This document shows positions 1-8,650 of a stretch of 64,000 nt of DNA, piece by piece. The position numbers were made by a program, and so were the translations under genes. The notes under the pieces are model-generated. The model saw only the letters and a list, made by a program, of their open reading frames with translations, did no database searches and had not been told where the DNA came from. The DNA is from Streptomyces antarcticus (lineage in GTDB: Bacteria; Actinomycetota; Actinomycetes; Streptomycetales; Streptomycetaceae). Positions within the stretch are counted from its first letter, which is position 1. Each line of letters starts with the position of its first letter. Location: the NCBI RefSeq assembly GCF_026627255.1, contig NZ_JAPNLM010000004.1, forward strand, positions 261,589 through 325,588, read 5' to 3'.

Positions 1-249
1 GAGGCGATCGAACGCGCCAACCACACCCCCTTCGGTCTGAGCTCCAGCGTCTGGACCGCCAGCGACGAGGAAGTGGACGCCTGCGTACGAGACATCCAGG
101 CCGGCGGGGTCTTCGTCAACGGCATGACCGCCTCCCATCCCGCACTGCCCTTCGGCGGCGTCAAGCGCTCCGGGTACGGCCGCGAGCTGTCCGGGCACGG
201 CATCCGCGAGTTCTGCAACGCGACCACGGTCTGGCGGGCGGGCGCCTGA
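1..249 (+). CDS. Aldehyde dehydrogenase family protein, C-terminal end only (5' truncated by window)
   Basis: Only the last 82 codons are present, and the frame is open from base 1 to TGA at 247-249. The translation contains FGLSSSVWT, then VFVNG, LPFGGVKRSGYGRELG-like residues (seen as RSGYGREL) and IREFCN. This is the conserved C-terminal block of NAD(P)-dependent aldehyde dehydrogenases of the succinate-semialdehyde/GabD type, which oxidise aldehydes to carboxylic acids in the cytoplasm. The catalytic Cys and Glu lie upstream of the window, so the substrate cannot be assigned. Confidence 0.9.
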   Translation, partial: EAIERANHTPFGLSSSVWTASDEEVDACVRDIQAGGVFVNGMTASHPALPFGGVKRSGYGRELSGHGIREFCNATTVWRAGA

Positions 250-333
250 GGCCGGAGCCCGGCCGCCGCGCGTCTCTTCGTACGATCGGACGTGCGCCGG
301 GAGTCGTCCGGCGCACGACGAGGGGAGCGGGCG

Positions 334-1224
334 ATGCGGGCCGTCAAAGTCGCGGTGGTGACGAGCGGTGAGGGCGTCGCACACGACGCCGACCTCCCGC
401 TGATCGCGGAGGCACTGCGCGCCGACGGGCTGGCGGCGCGGGCGGTGGCCTGGGACGACCCCCGCACGTCGTGGGACGGCTTCGACCTGGCGGTCATCCG
501 GTCGACCTGGGACTACGCGGAGCGGATCGGCGAGTTCCTGGCCTGGGCCGACGCGACGGCCGGAGCCACCCGCCTGTGGAACCCGGCCCCCGTGGTGCGC
601 TGGAACAGTGACAAGCGCTACCTGGCCGACCTCGCCGCACGCGGAGTCCGCGTCGTGCCGACCCGCTTCCTGGAACCGGGCGGACCGTACGGCGAGGCGG
701 ACTTCGACCGGCCCGGGGGAGTGGTGGTCAAGCCCGCCGTGTCCGCCGGAGCACGGGACACAGCCCGCTACGAGCCCGGCCGGCACGCGGACGCCGCACG
801 CCACGCCCGGATGCTCCTGGACCGGGGCCGCACGGTGATGGTCCAGCCGTACCTGCGCCGGGTGCAGGAGGGGGAACGGGCGCTGGTGTTCCTCGGCGGC
901 GCGTACAGCCACGCGATCCGCAAGGGGCCGCTGCTCACCGAGGCCGGGGTGATCGACAACTTCCGCGTCGCCCACCCCGGCGTCACCGCCTACCAGCCGA
1001 CCGACGCGGAACTCCGCACGGCGCGCGAGGCCCTGGCGGCGGTGCCCGCCCCGGGCGCGCCGGTGTTCGCCCGGGTCGACCTGGCACTGGGCGGGGACGG
1101 GGAACCCGTGGTGATGGAACTGGAGCTCATCGAGCCCAACCTCTTCCTGCGGTATGCCCCGCAGGGGCCGCGGCACTTCGCGGAGGCGGTCCGGGCGGCC
1201 GCGCCGGTCGAGGCCGCGGGGTAG
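334..1224 (+). CDS. ATP-grasp domain protein (RimK/cycloserine-ligase type)
   Basis: A cytoplasmic protein of 296 residues. The ATG at 334 is preferred over an in-frame GTG at 292 because a GAGGGGAG-type ribosome site lies just upstream of 334. The N-terminal half resembles a pre-ATP-grasp fold (VRSTWDY-like motif seen as VIRSTWDY, and WNSDKRYLADL). The central VVKPAVSAG and the late VMELELIEPNLF carry the ATP and Mg binding residues of ATP-grasp ligases, which join a carboxylate to an amine through an acyl phosphate. Actinomycete homologues are usually annotated only as ATP-grasp or RimK-like, and the substrate is unknown. It stands alone, 85 bases after the dehydrogenase and on the same strand. 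Confidence 0.8.
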   Translation: MRAVKVAVVTSGEGVAHDADLPLIAEALRADGLAARAVAWDDPRTSWDGFDLAVIRSTWDYAERIGEFLAWADATAGATRLWNPAPVVRWNSDKRYLADLAARGVRVVPTRFLEPGGPYGEADFDRPGGVVVKPAVSAGARDTARYEPGRHADAARHARMLLDRGRTVMVQPYLRRVQEGERALVFLGGAYSHAIRKGPLLTEAGVIDNFRVAHPGVTAYQPTDAELRTAREALAAVPAPGAPVFARVDLALGGDGEPVVMELELIEPNLFLRYAPQGPRHFAEAVRAAAPVEAAG

Positions 1225-1275
1225 GCGGGGTAGGGCAGAGCGGTCGGGGCCGGTGGGGTGCGGTCGGAGGCTCTC

Positions 1276-1302
1276 GGGGCGTCCGGGGCGTCCGGGGCGT
1301 CC
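1276..1302. repeat. Three tandem copies of a 9-bp unit in the 1225-1493 gap
   Basis: The unit GGGGCGTCC occurs three times in perfect tandem, followed by a degenerate partial copy. It lies in the non-coding stretch between the ATP-grasp gene and the MHS transporter. I see no other feature in that 269-base gap. Confidence 0.7.
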
Positions 1303-1493
1303 GGGGCGCGGGGCAGGCGTGGGCTGTCGGGGCGCGGGGCCGACCGGCGGCGACGGGGCGGCCGGCGGGCCGTTCCCGGGGCGGAGGCCGGGCGCGCACC
1401 ACGGCGCGGTACGGGGCCGGCGCACCGGGGCCGATCTGCTGAACCCGGGCCCCGCGGGGCATCCCGGCCGCCCGGAGCGGGCAGCCAGCACGG

Positions 1494-2957
1494 GTGACCC
1501 CCTCCCTGGCGAGCCCCGCGCCGCCCACCGCCACCCGCCCGCGCCGGGCGCTGCTCGCGGGCTCGGCCGGCAACTTCGTCGAGTGGTACGAGTTCGGCGT
1601 GTACGGCTGCTTCGCCACGGTCATCGCCGCCCACTTCTTCACCCCCGCCACGGCCTCCGGCAGCGGTGGCGCCGGGCCGCTTATCGCCACGTACGCCTCC
1701 TTCGCGCTGGCCTTCTTCTTCCGACCCGTCGGCGCCCTGCTGTTCGGCCGGCTCGGCGACCGCGTCGGCCGCCGTCCCGTCCTGGTCCTCGTCATCGGCC
1801 TGATGACGTGTGCCACCACCCTGATCGGCCTGCTTCCGACCCAGGCGACGGCCGGCGCGGCCGCCCCGTGGCTGCTCACCCTGCTGCGCGCCCTCCAAGG
1901 CCTCTCGGCCGGAGGGGAGTTCGGCGGCGCCGTGGCCCTGATGACCGAATGCGCGCCGCCCGGGCGACGCGGCCGCTACGGCGCCTGGCAGTCGTTCACC
2001 GTCGCGCTCGGGCTGCTCGCCGGTGCCGGGACGGCCGCGCTGCTGGCCACGGTCCTCTCCCCGGCCGCCCTGCACGAGTGGGGCTGGCGCGTGCCGTTCC
2101 TGCTCGCCCTGCCGCTCGGCCTGGCCGTCCTGCGGCTGCGCACCGGACTGGTGGAACCGCAGGGCCCTGCGGCGGCGCCCGGGGCAGCGGTCCGGCCCGG
2201 CGTGGCGGTCCGGCCCGGGGCGGCGGAAGGGACCGGGGGTGCGGAACGGCCCGGGCGTACGGCGCGGCCGGGGCGTGCGGGGCGGCCCTGGCGTACGGCG
2301 TGGCCCCGTACCCCCTCGGCCGCCGCTCCCTGCCTCGGCGGCTCCGGCGCTCGCCCCGCCGCCGGATCGACCGCCCGCGCCGTCGTCCTCGGCATCGGGC
2401 GGATCACCGGCTGGTCGGCGGCCGGCTACACCTTCCTCGTCGTCCTGCCCTCCTACCTCCAGTCCACGCTCGGCGCGTCCTTCCAGGAGGCCCTGATCGC
2501 CACCACGTTCGCCAACCTCGGCTTCGCCGCGTCGATCCTCCCCGCCGGAGCGCTCAGCGACCGGGTCGGCCGCCGCCCCGTCATGCTCTGCGGCGCCCTC
2601 GCCGTCGCCCTGTTCGCCCTCCCCCTGCTCCACGTCCTCCAGGACCCCGGCACCTCCACCCCCGCCAAGGCCGCCGCCCTGGTCTGCGCGGGTGCGACGG
2701 TCGGACTGCTCGCCGGTCCCGGGCCCGCCATGCTCGCCGAGATGTTCCCCGCACGCGTGCGGTGCACCGGGCTCGGGGTGGCGTACGCCCTCGCCAACGC
2801 GGTCTTCGCCGGCTGCGCGGGGCTCGTGATCACCGCCCTGACCGACCTCACCGGCTCCACCGACATCCCCGCCTACTACGCCGCCGGCGCCTGCGCCCTC
2901 AGCGCCGCGGCCCTGGCGACCCTGCGCGGCGACGACCACCTCGTGCCGCTGCGGTGA
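1494..2957 (+). CDS. MHS-family MFS transporter with an expanded central loop
   Basis: An integral membrane symporter of 487 residues, from a GTG start without a good Shine-Dalgarno. The N-terminus reads GNFVEWYEFGVYG and is followed by GRLGDRVGRRP, both hallmarks of the metabolite:H+ symporter (MHS) branch of the MFS; a second DRVGRRP lies in the C-terminal half. About twelve hydrophobic segments are visible. The cytoplasmic loop between the halves, roughly residues 215-295, is unusually long and is Pro/Gly/Arg/Ala-rich low-complexity sequence, probably expanded by short GC repeats. The gene overlaps anmK by 4 bases (GTGA), so the two are almost certainly co-transcribed. That suggests import of a wall-derived amino sugar, but MHS members normally carry carboxylates, shikimate or betaines, so the substrate is inferred only. 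Confidence 0.85.
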   Translation: MTPSLASPAPPTATRPRRALLAGSAGNFVEWYEFGVYGCFATVIAAHFFTPATASGSGGAGPLIATYASFALAFFFRPVGALLFGRLGDRVGRRPVLVLVIGLMTCATTLIGLLPTQATAGAAAPWLLTLLRALQGLSAGGEFGGAVALMTECAPPGRRGRYGAWQSFTVALGLLAGAGTAALLATVLSPAALHEWGWRVPFLLALPLGLAVLRLRTGLVEPQGPAAAPGAAVRPGVAVRPGAAEGTGGAERPGRTARPGRAGRPWRTAWPRTPSAAAPCLGGSGARPAAGSTARAVVLGIGRITGWSAAGYTFLVVLPSYLQSTLGASFQEALIATTFANLGFAASILPAGALSDRVGRRPVMLCGALAVALFALPLLHVLQDPGTSTPAKAAALVCAGATVGLLAGPGPAMLAEMFPARVRCTGLGVAYALANAVFAGCAGLVITALTDLTGSTDIPAYYAAGACALSAAALATLRGDDHLVPLR

Positions 2958-4135
2958 AGGTCGTCGGCCTGATGTCGGGCACCTCCCACGACGCCGTCGA
3001 CGCCGCAGCCGCCGAACTCACGCTCGACGGCGCGGGCGACACCCTGCGGCTGGTCCCGCTCGGCATGGTCAGCGCCCCGTACGAAGACGCCCTGCGCCGC
3101 GCGCTCGCCGCGGCCCTGCCTCCCTCGCCCACCACGATGGCCGACGTGTGCCGGCTCGACACCCGCATCGGACAGGCCTTCGCCGCGCTCGCCGTCCGCG
3201 CCGACCGTGAACTGTGCGGGGGCCGAGCCGAGCTGATCGCCTCACACGGGCAGACCGTCTACCACTGGGCCTCCGGAGGCCGGGTCCACGGCACCCTCCA
3301 GCTCGGCCGGCCCGCCTGGATCGCCGAAGCCACCGGCTGCCCCGTCGTCTCCGACTTCCGCCCCGGCGACGTCGCCGCCGGCGGCCAGGGCGCCCCGCTC
3401 GTCAGCCTGATCGACACGATGCTGCTGCGCGGGCGCCCCGGAGTCCCCACCGCCCTGAACATCGGCGGCATCGCCAACCTCACCGCCCTCCCCGCGACGG
3501 GCCCGGCGGTCGCCTTCGACACCGGCCCCGGCAACGCCCTGATGGACGCCGCCGTCCACGCGGCGACCTCGGGGCGCGCCGGCTACGACGCGGACGGCGC
3601 CCTCGCCGCCCGCGGCCGGGTCGTTCCCGCGCTCCTGCGGCGGCTGCTCGACGAGCCGTACTACCGGCTGCCCGCCCCCAAGACGACCGGCAAGGAGCTG
3701 TTCCACTCCGGCTACCTGCGCACGGCCCTCGACGGCTTCGACTCCCTCACACCGCCCGACCTCCTCGCCACCCTCACCCGGCTCACCGCCCGCACCGTCG
3801 CCGACGCGCTGCGTCCGCTCGGCGCCACCGAGGTCGTCGCCTCCGGCGGCGGCACCCGCAATCCCGTCCTGATGTCGATGCTCCGCGAGGAACTGGCCGC
3901 CGGTACGGCCCTGCTGGACTCCGGCGCGCTCGGACTGCCCGCCGCCGAGAAGGAGGCCTACGCCTTCGCCGTCCTCGGTTTCCTCACCCTGCACGGCCTC
4001 CCCGGCAACGCCCCCGAGTGCACCGGGGCGCGCGGTCCGCGCGTGCTCGGCTCGCTCACCCCCGGCCGGCGCCCGCTGCGGCTGCCCCCGGTCCCCGCCC
4101 GTGCACCGCTCTCCCTCGTGGTGGGCCGGGGGTGA
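2954..4135 (+). CDS. anmK: Anhydro-N-acetylmuramic acid kinase
   Basis: A protein of 393 residues starting at GTG 2954, overlapping the transporter stop by 4 bases. It begins VVGLMSGTSHDAVDAA, the AnmK signature for the nucleotide-binding ASKHA fold, and continues with SHGQTVYH, NIGGIANLT, FDTGPGNALMD and a late VASGGGTRNP. AnmK opens the 1,6-anhydro ring of recycled anhydro-N-acetylmuramic acid and phosphorylates it to MurNAc-6-phosphate in peptidoglycan recycling. Length and motifs are complete. The partner MurQ etherase is not in the window. Confidence 0.95.
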   Translation: MKVVGLMSGTSHDAVDAAAAELTLDGAGDTLRLVPLGMVSAPYEDALRRALAAALPPSPTTMADVCRLDTRIGQAFAALAVRADRELCGGRAELIASHGQTVYHWASGGRVHGTLQLGRPAWIAEATGCPVVSDFRPGDVAAGGQGAPLVSLIDTMLLRGRPGVPTALNIGGIANLTALPATGPAVAFDTGPGNALMDAAVHAATSGRAGYDADGALAARGRVVPALLRRLLDEPYYRLPAPKTTGKELFHSGYLRTALDGFDSLTPPDLLATLTRLTARTVADALRPLGATEVVASGGGTRNPVLMSMLREELAAGTALLDSGALGLPAAEKEAYAFAVLGFLTLHGLPGNAPECTGARGPRVLGSLTPGRRPLRLPPVPARAPLSLVVGRG

Positions 4136-4314
4136 GGACGGCCCGAGCCCCCGGCCGGCGCCGCTGTCGGCGTACGGACACGCGCGCTGCCCTGGGGGGT
4201 GCCGTCGAACTCGCTCCTGCCGTGCGACGCCCGGCACGCACGCACCGGACACCGCACGGCCCGCCCTCGGGCGTACGGAACGACTTCGGCGACACCCCCT
4301 CGGCCTCTTCGACG

Positions 4315-4544
4315 ATGCCCGCCCCGGACTGCCTGGCCGATCTGCCCCGGCCCGTGGCCGACTCGGCCAACTGCTCGATCGTCACCGCCATACGAGGCGG
4401 CGAGACCACCCTCGCGGCCTGCCTGGTCCCCTCCGGCGGCAGGGCCGATGCAAACTCATCGCCCCCGGGAAGCTGTCCGCGCAGCTGCCGGGCGCCGACC
4501 GGGTCGGGGGTCTGTGCGTCCGCGCCCCGCCTCACTCCGCCTGA
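4315..4544 (+). pseudogene. Probable frameshifted small gene of unknown function
   Basis: From ATG 4315 the frame reads LADLPRPVADSANCSIVTAI and AACLVPSGG with strongly GC-biased third positions. Near 4445-4450 the coding bias moves to another frame, which continues CKLIAPGKLSAQLPGADRVGG and stops at 4542-4544. The span is one base short of a multiple of three, consistent with a single-base deletion. I do not recognise the family. The rest of the 4136-4682 gap holds nothing else I can support apart from repeated GACGGCG/GAGACGG triplets near 4560-4610. Confidence 0.4.
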
Positions 4545-4682
4545 CCCCGTATGGGCTCCGGCGAGACGGCGCGACGGCGAGACGGTGAGACGGCGCGACG
4601 GCGTGACGGTGCGGGCCCGGTCGTACGATGAGCGGGCGATCACGCCCGGCCGGGGCGGGACGTCAGCGGACGGAGGCATTCC

Positions 4683-5429
4683 GTGCACCAGCACCCCGTG
4701 CACCAGCAGCCCGTCACCGTCGTCACGGGCGGCAGCCGCGGCATCGGCGCCGCGATCTGCGCGCGCCTCGCGGCAGACGGCCACGACATCGTCCTCGGCT
4801 ACCACTCCGACGCCGAGGCCGCCGGCAAGGTGGCCGGGACCGTCCGGGACGCGGGCCGCCGCTGTACCGCCGTCCGCGTCGACACCGCCGACGAGGCCGC
4901 GGTCGACCACCTCTTCGACACCGCCGCCCGCCTCGGCCCCGTCACCGGCCTCGTCAACAACGCCGGTGTCAGCGGCCCCAACGGCCCCTTGGCCGAAGCC
5001 GACGCGGCCGGCATCCGCCGCTCCCTCGACGTCAACGTGCTCGGCTACCTCCTCTGTGCCCGGCGCGCCGTCCGCGACATGGCGCGCACCGGCGGCGGGG
5101 CCGTCGTCAACATCTCCTCGGCCGCGGCCACCCTCGGCGCCCCCGGCCAGTACGTGCACTACGCCGCCGCCAAGGCCGCCGTCGACGCCATCACCGTGGG
5201 ACTGTCCAAAGAGGTCGCCGCCGACGGCATCCGCGTCAACTGCGTCGCCCCGGGCACCGTGTGGACCGACTTCCACGAGGACCCGCAGCGCCCGGCCCAG
5301 GTGGCGCCGCACATCCCGATGGGCCGGGCCGGAGAGCCGTACGAGATCGCCGGCGCCGTGTCCTGGCTGCTCTCCGCCGACGCCTCGTACACGACGGGCG
5401 CGGTCCTGCGGGTCGCCGGTGGCCTGTAG
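4683..5429 (+). CDS. Short-chain dehydrogenase/reductase, FabG-like
   Basis: An NAD(P)-dependent oxidoreductase of 248 residues. The Rossmann motif TGGSRGIG is near the N-terminus, NNAG is at about residue 95, the catalytic Ser is in NISSAAA and the Tyr/Lys pair is in YVHYAAAK. The C-terminus (SADASYTTGAVLRVAGG) is typical of classical SDRs that bind as tetramers and act like 3-oxoacyl-ACP reductases. The GTG start at 4683 lies 6 bases after GGAGG; a second in-frame GTG at 4698 is a weaker alternative. No neighbouring fatty-acid or polyketide genes specify a substrate. Confidence 0.88.
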   Translation: MHQHPVHQQPVTVVTGGSRGIGAAICARLAADGHDIVLGYHSDAEAAGKVAGTVRDAGRRCTAVRVDTADEAAVDHLFDTAARLGPVTGLVNNAGVSGPNGPLAEADAAGIRRSLDVNVLGYLLCARRAVRDMARTGGGAVVNISSAAATLGAPGQYVHYAAAKAAVDAITVGLSKEVAADGIRVNCVAPGTVWTDFHEDPQRPAQVAPHIPMGRAGEPYEIAGAVSWLLSADASYTTGAVLRVAGGL

Positions 5430-5559
5430 GCCGTCTCCGGCCGGGGTGCCGGGCGCCGTGACCACCGGACGGCGGTGGGAATGGTCCGGCCTGCGGGGCG
5501 TCGTCGTCCTTGGATAGGGTGCCGATCGATACGGCGTTCTGCGGGGGAGACACGAGTTG

Positions 5560-7356
5560 ATGAACGGTCAGCAGCCGGACCGGGGCGGCAACGCCCCACA
5601 GATCTTCCAGCCGCTCGCGGGGGACGACCCGACCACCATCGCCGGATACCGTCTGGCCGCCAAGCTCGGCGCGGGCGGCATGGGAAAGGTGTACCTGTCG
5701 TACACGCCCGGCGGACGGCCCGTGGCCATCAAGGTGATCCGGCCGGAGTTCGGTGAAGACCCCGAGTTCCGCCGCCGGTTCGCCCAGGAAGTGCAGTCGG
5801 CGCAGCGCGTACAGGGGCTGTTCACGGCCCCGGTGATCGACGCCGACACGGCAGGCGCGCAGCCCTGGCTGGCCACCGCCTACGTACCGGGCCCCTCGCT
5901 CTCCGACGCCGTCGTCGCGCACGGCGCGCTGCCCGTCGAGGCGGTCCTGCTGCTCGTCGCGGGCATGGCCGAGGCCCTCCACGTCATCCACGGCGCGGGC
6001 ATCGTGCACCGCGACCTCAAGCCGTCCAACGTGCTGCTCGCCGCGGACGGCCCCCGCGTCATCGACTTCGGCATCGCCTTCGCCGCCGACGCCACCTCGC
6101 TCACCGGCAGCGGCGTCACCATCGGCACCCCCGCGTTCATGGCCCCCGAGCAGGCCGCCGGGCACCGGGTGACCCCCGCCACCGACATCTTCGCGCTCGG
6201 CCAGGTCGCGGCGTACGCGGCGACGGGCTCCCCGGCCTTCGGCGAGGGCACCTCACACGGCGTGCTCTACCGGATCGTCCACGAGGAGCCCGACCTCACC
6301 GGAGTCCCGGACCGGCTGACCGAGCTGGTCACCCGCTGCCTCGCCAAGGATCCCTCGGCCAGGCCCTCGGTCGCCGAGGTCATCGGCCTGTGCCAGTCCG
6401 CCAACGCGGAGACCGTGCTGCGCCGTCCCGAGGACTGGCTGCCGGCCCCGGTCGCCGCGGACATCACCGTACGTGCGGCCGCCCCCGCCCCGGTACAGAC
6501 CCCGCCGCCGCCGTCCTCGGCCCCCTCCGTCGCGTACTCGCCCACCACACCGGTCGCGCCCGCCACACCGCCCCCGGGGTACGCGCCTACCGTGTCCGCG
6601 GCGCCGGCCACGCCGCCGTCCGGCTTCGGCCCGCCCACGCCCCAGGGGTACGAGCCGCCCCGCCCCCGGCACCCCGCCGCTCCGGCGCCGATGCCGGCCC
6701 CCGGCCACCCGCACGCCTACGCCCCGACACAGTTCCCCACGCACCCGCACCCGCAGCCGTACCCCGTACCGCCGAACGGCGCGGGACCCCGCCGCGGGCC
6801 GGTCCTCGCCGTCGCCGCCGCGGTGGTCCTGGCGATCGTGGTGGCGGGGACGGCGTACTCCGTGTTCGACAACCAGGGCCGGTCGCAGGGCCAGCCGGAC
6901 GCCGGCGGACGGACGACCGACTCGAAGCAGGACACCGGCTCGTCGAGGGCGGCAGAGCCGAAGGCCGATCCGAAGCCCGCCGACTACAAGGGCATCAACC
7001 TCACCGCCGGATACCACCTGACCCTCGGGGAGGAGGTCCGGCCGCAACAGGGCGAGGACGGCGGATACGAGCTCTCCTACGACACGGGCGGGTACCTCGA
7101 CGCCGAGACCTCCGGCGGGAACCTGGTCCTCCTGGATCCGGGGCAGGAGGGCTCGCTCGCCGCGTGCCGCGCGGACACCCGGTTCACCCAGAACGTCTAC
7201 GTGAACAAGCTGTCCAAGGGCCGCCAGGTCTGCGTCACCACCGGTACGGGGCACCTCGGCCTGGTAACGGTCCAGGGGTTCTCGCCGGAGGACTCGCCCA
7301 GCAAGTACCTCACCCTCGACGTGACGGTCTGGCGCAACGCCGCCCCCACCCCGTAA
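5560..7356 (+). CDS. Membrane Ser/Thr protein kinase (PASTA-less, Pro-rich linker)
   Basis: A kinase of 598 residues. An ATG at 5560, just after TTG 5557, sits behind GGGGGAGA. The kinase domain is at about residues 27-275: glycine loop GAGGMGKVY, Lys in VAIKVI, catalytic HRDLKPSN, DFG in VIDFGIA and the APE motif. A Pro-rich segment of some 120 residues follows, then one transmembrane helix at about 410-432 (VLAVAAAVVLAIVVAG) and an extracytoplasmic domain of about 150 residues with two Cys. It therefore resembles Streptomyces Hanks-type receptor kinases that phosphorylate cytosolic proteins in response to outside signals. The ligand is unknown. Confidence 0.92.
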   Translation: MNGQQPDRGGNAPQIFQPLAGDDPTTIAGYRLAAKLGAGGMGKVYLSYTPGGRPVAIKVIRPEFGEDPEFRRRFAQEVQSAQRVQGLFTAPVIDADTAGAQPWLATAYVPGPSLSDAVVAHGALPVEAVLLLVAGMAEALHVIHGAGIVHRDLKPSNVLLAADGPRVIDFGIAFAADATSLTGSGVTIGTPAFMAPEQAAGHRVTPATDIFALGQVAAYAATGSPAFGEGTSHGVLYRIVHEEPDLTGVPDRLTELVTRCLAKDPSARPSVAEVIGLCQSANAETVLRRPEDWLPAPVAADITVRAAAPAPVQTPPPPSSAPSVAYSPTTPVAPATPPPGYAPTVSAAPATPPSGFGPPTPQGYEPPRPRHPAAPAPMPAPGHPHAYAPTQFPTHPHPQPYPVPPNGAGPRRGPVLAVAAAVVLAIVVAGTAYSVFDNQGRSQGQPDAGGRTTDSKQDTGSSRAAEPKADPKPADYKGINLTAGYHLTLGEEVRPQQGEDGGYELSYDTGGYLDAETSGGNLVLLDPGQEGSLAACRADTRFTQNVYVNKLSKGRQVCVTTGTGHLGLVTVQGFSPEDSPSKYLTLDVTVWRNAAPTP

Positions 7357-7366
7357 GGCGTGACGG

Positions 7367-7393
7367 CGGGCCCGCACCACCGGTGCGGGCCCG
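7367..7393. terminator. Bidirectional terminator between kinase and cold-shock gene
   Basis: A perfect 12-bp GC-rich stem (CGGGCCCGCACC and its complement) with a 3-base loop, placed between two convergent genes. Confidence 0.8.
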
Positions 7394-7410
7394 CCGACGA
7401 CAGGGGGAGC

Positions 7411-7614
7411 TCAGGCGCGGATGATGTTCTCCGCCTGCGGGCCCTTCTGGCCCTGCGTGATGTCGAACGACACCGTTTCGCCCTCGGTCAGTTCGCGGTA
7501 TCCGTTGCCGGAGATGTTGGAGTAGTGGGCGAAGACGTCCGGTCCGCCCCCGTCCTGGGCGATGAAGCCGAAGCCCTTTTCGGAGTTGAACCACTTCACG
7601 GTGCCACTGGCCAT
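7411..7614 (-). CDS. Cold-shock domain protein (CspA family)
   Basis: A protein of 67 residues starting [20 protein letters not shown], with the RNA-binding motifs KGFGFI and VFAHYS, and ending in a GPQAENI element. It matches the size of the Streptomyces 7.0-kDa cold-shock proteins, single OB-fold RNA chaperones that melt mRNA structure. ATG 7614 is chosen because GAGGGG lies 7 bases upstream; an in-frame ATG at 7632 has no ribosome site. It converges on the kinase gene and shares its terminator. Confidence 0.96.
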   Translation of the reverse strand: MASGTVKWFNSEKGFGFIAQDGGGPDVFAHYSNISGNGYRELTEGETVSFDITQGQKGPQAENIIRA

Positions 7615-7958
7615 GCTCGCCCCTCTGATCATTCAGCGAGCGGCCCGGGACCGGGCCGCCGCGGGCGCGCCCGCCTCACGGGCCGCCCGACCCCAGTCCT
7701 CCCCGTGGATGACACCAACTACACCCGCACGGAACGGTCTTGTGGGATCCTCCGGGCCGCGGACCGCACAGATCCACCCCATCCGGTAGGAACCCGGCGA
7801 GTGGCGCGGGTGCCCGGACCGCACGCCGCCGGCACGCTCGTGCGGGGAGCGGCGCACCCGCCGGTCCGCCGGTGCGGACCGACTCGGGGCCGTACGCTCG
7901 GTACCGTCCGCACGACGGCGGCACCACCGTCCCCCTCCACGCGCACACCGGGCAGGCG
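7615..7958. other. Divergent intergenic region, no gene seen
   Basis: These 344 bases separate the divergent cold-shock and 2H phosphoesterase genes and should hold both promoters and a long cold-shock leader. I could not identify convincing -10/-35 boxes. No open frame here shows coding bias. Confidence 0.5.
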
Positions 7959-8540
7959 ATGAGCTCTCAGACGTTTCAGGCAGGACAGACGGGCCTCATC
8001 GTGCGGGTCCCGGAGGCCGAACCTGCCGTCCGCGCGTGGCGCGAACGGCTCGACCCCTCGGCGCACGACGGCGTACCGGCCCATGTCACCGTCCTCTTCC
8101 CCTTCCTCGACGAGAGCCGCCTCGACGCGGACGTGATCGCCGCCCTGACCGGGATCGTGGCCGGCCACCGCGCCTTCGATCTGCGCTTCCGCGAGTGCGG
8201 ACGGCTCCCCGAGGTCCTGTACCTCGTCCCCGAGCCGGCCGCCCCGCTGCGGGCGCTCACGGAGGCCGTCGCCGCCCGCTGGCCCGAAGCCCCGCCGTAC
8301 GGAGGCCGGTTCACCGAGATCATCCCGCACCTGACCATCGCCCAGGGGCAGGACGAGGCCGCCGCGGACGAGATCGAAGCCGGCCTCCTCGGCCGGCTGC
8401 CCATCGCGTCCCACGTCTCCTCGGTCGTACTGATGGCCCACGACGGAACGGCGTGGCGGGAGCGTGCGGTCTTCCCCCTCGGCCGGCGGGAGGCGGCTCC
8501 CCCCGGACGTCCGGGCTCCGTACCCGCGGAGACCACCTGA
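7959..8540 (+). CDS. 2H phosphoesterase / 2'-5' RNA ligase family protein
   Basis: A cytoplasmic protein of 193 residues. It carries the paired H-x-T motifs that define the 2H phosphoesterase fold, HVTVLFPF at about residue 43 and HLTIAQG at about residue 128. Relatives hydrolyse 2',3'-cyclic phosphates or 2'-5' linked nucleotides, sometimes as 1',2' cyclic phosphodiesterases. ATG 7959 gives an N-terminus that leads straight into the fold (GLIVRVPEAEP); no strong ribosome site is seen. A long terminator follows. Confidence 0.85.
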   Translation: MSSQTFQAGQTGLIVRVPEAEPAVRAWRERLDPSAHDGVPAHVTVLFPFLDESRLDADVIAALTGIVAGHRAFDLRFRECGRLPEVLYLVPEPAAPLRALTEAVAARWPEAPPYGGRFTEIIPHLTIAQGQDEAAADEIEAGLLGRLPIASHVSSVVLMAHDGTAWRERAVFPLGRREAAPPGRPGSVPAETT

Positions 8541-8577
8541 GACCGGCTGTCCGCCGCCCCGGCCCCGGAACGCGCGA

Positions 8578-8616
8578 GAGGGGCGGCCGGAGCTCGTGAA
8601 GCTCCGGCCGCCCCTC
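8578..8616. terminator. Strong bidirectional terminator
   Basis: A perfect 17-bp inverted repeat (core GGGCGGCCGGAGCT) with a 5-base loop, between the convergent 2H phosphoesterase and DUF5997 genes. Confidence 0.85.
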
Positions 8617-8650
8617 CGTGCGTCCTGTGCGTCCGGCCTTCCGGGGAGGG

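Noticed and set aside
990..2939. Long minus-strand frame of 649 codons opposite the MHS transporter
   Set aside because: It is a GC-rich shadow: Gly/Gln/Glu/Arg repeats, no family motifs, and the plus-strand frame carries the MHS signatures.
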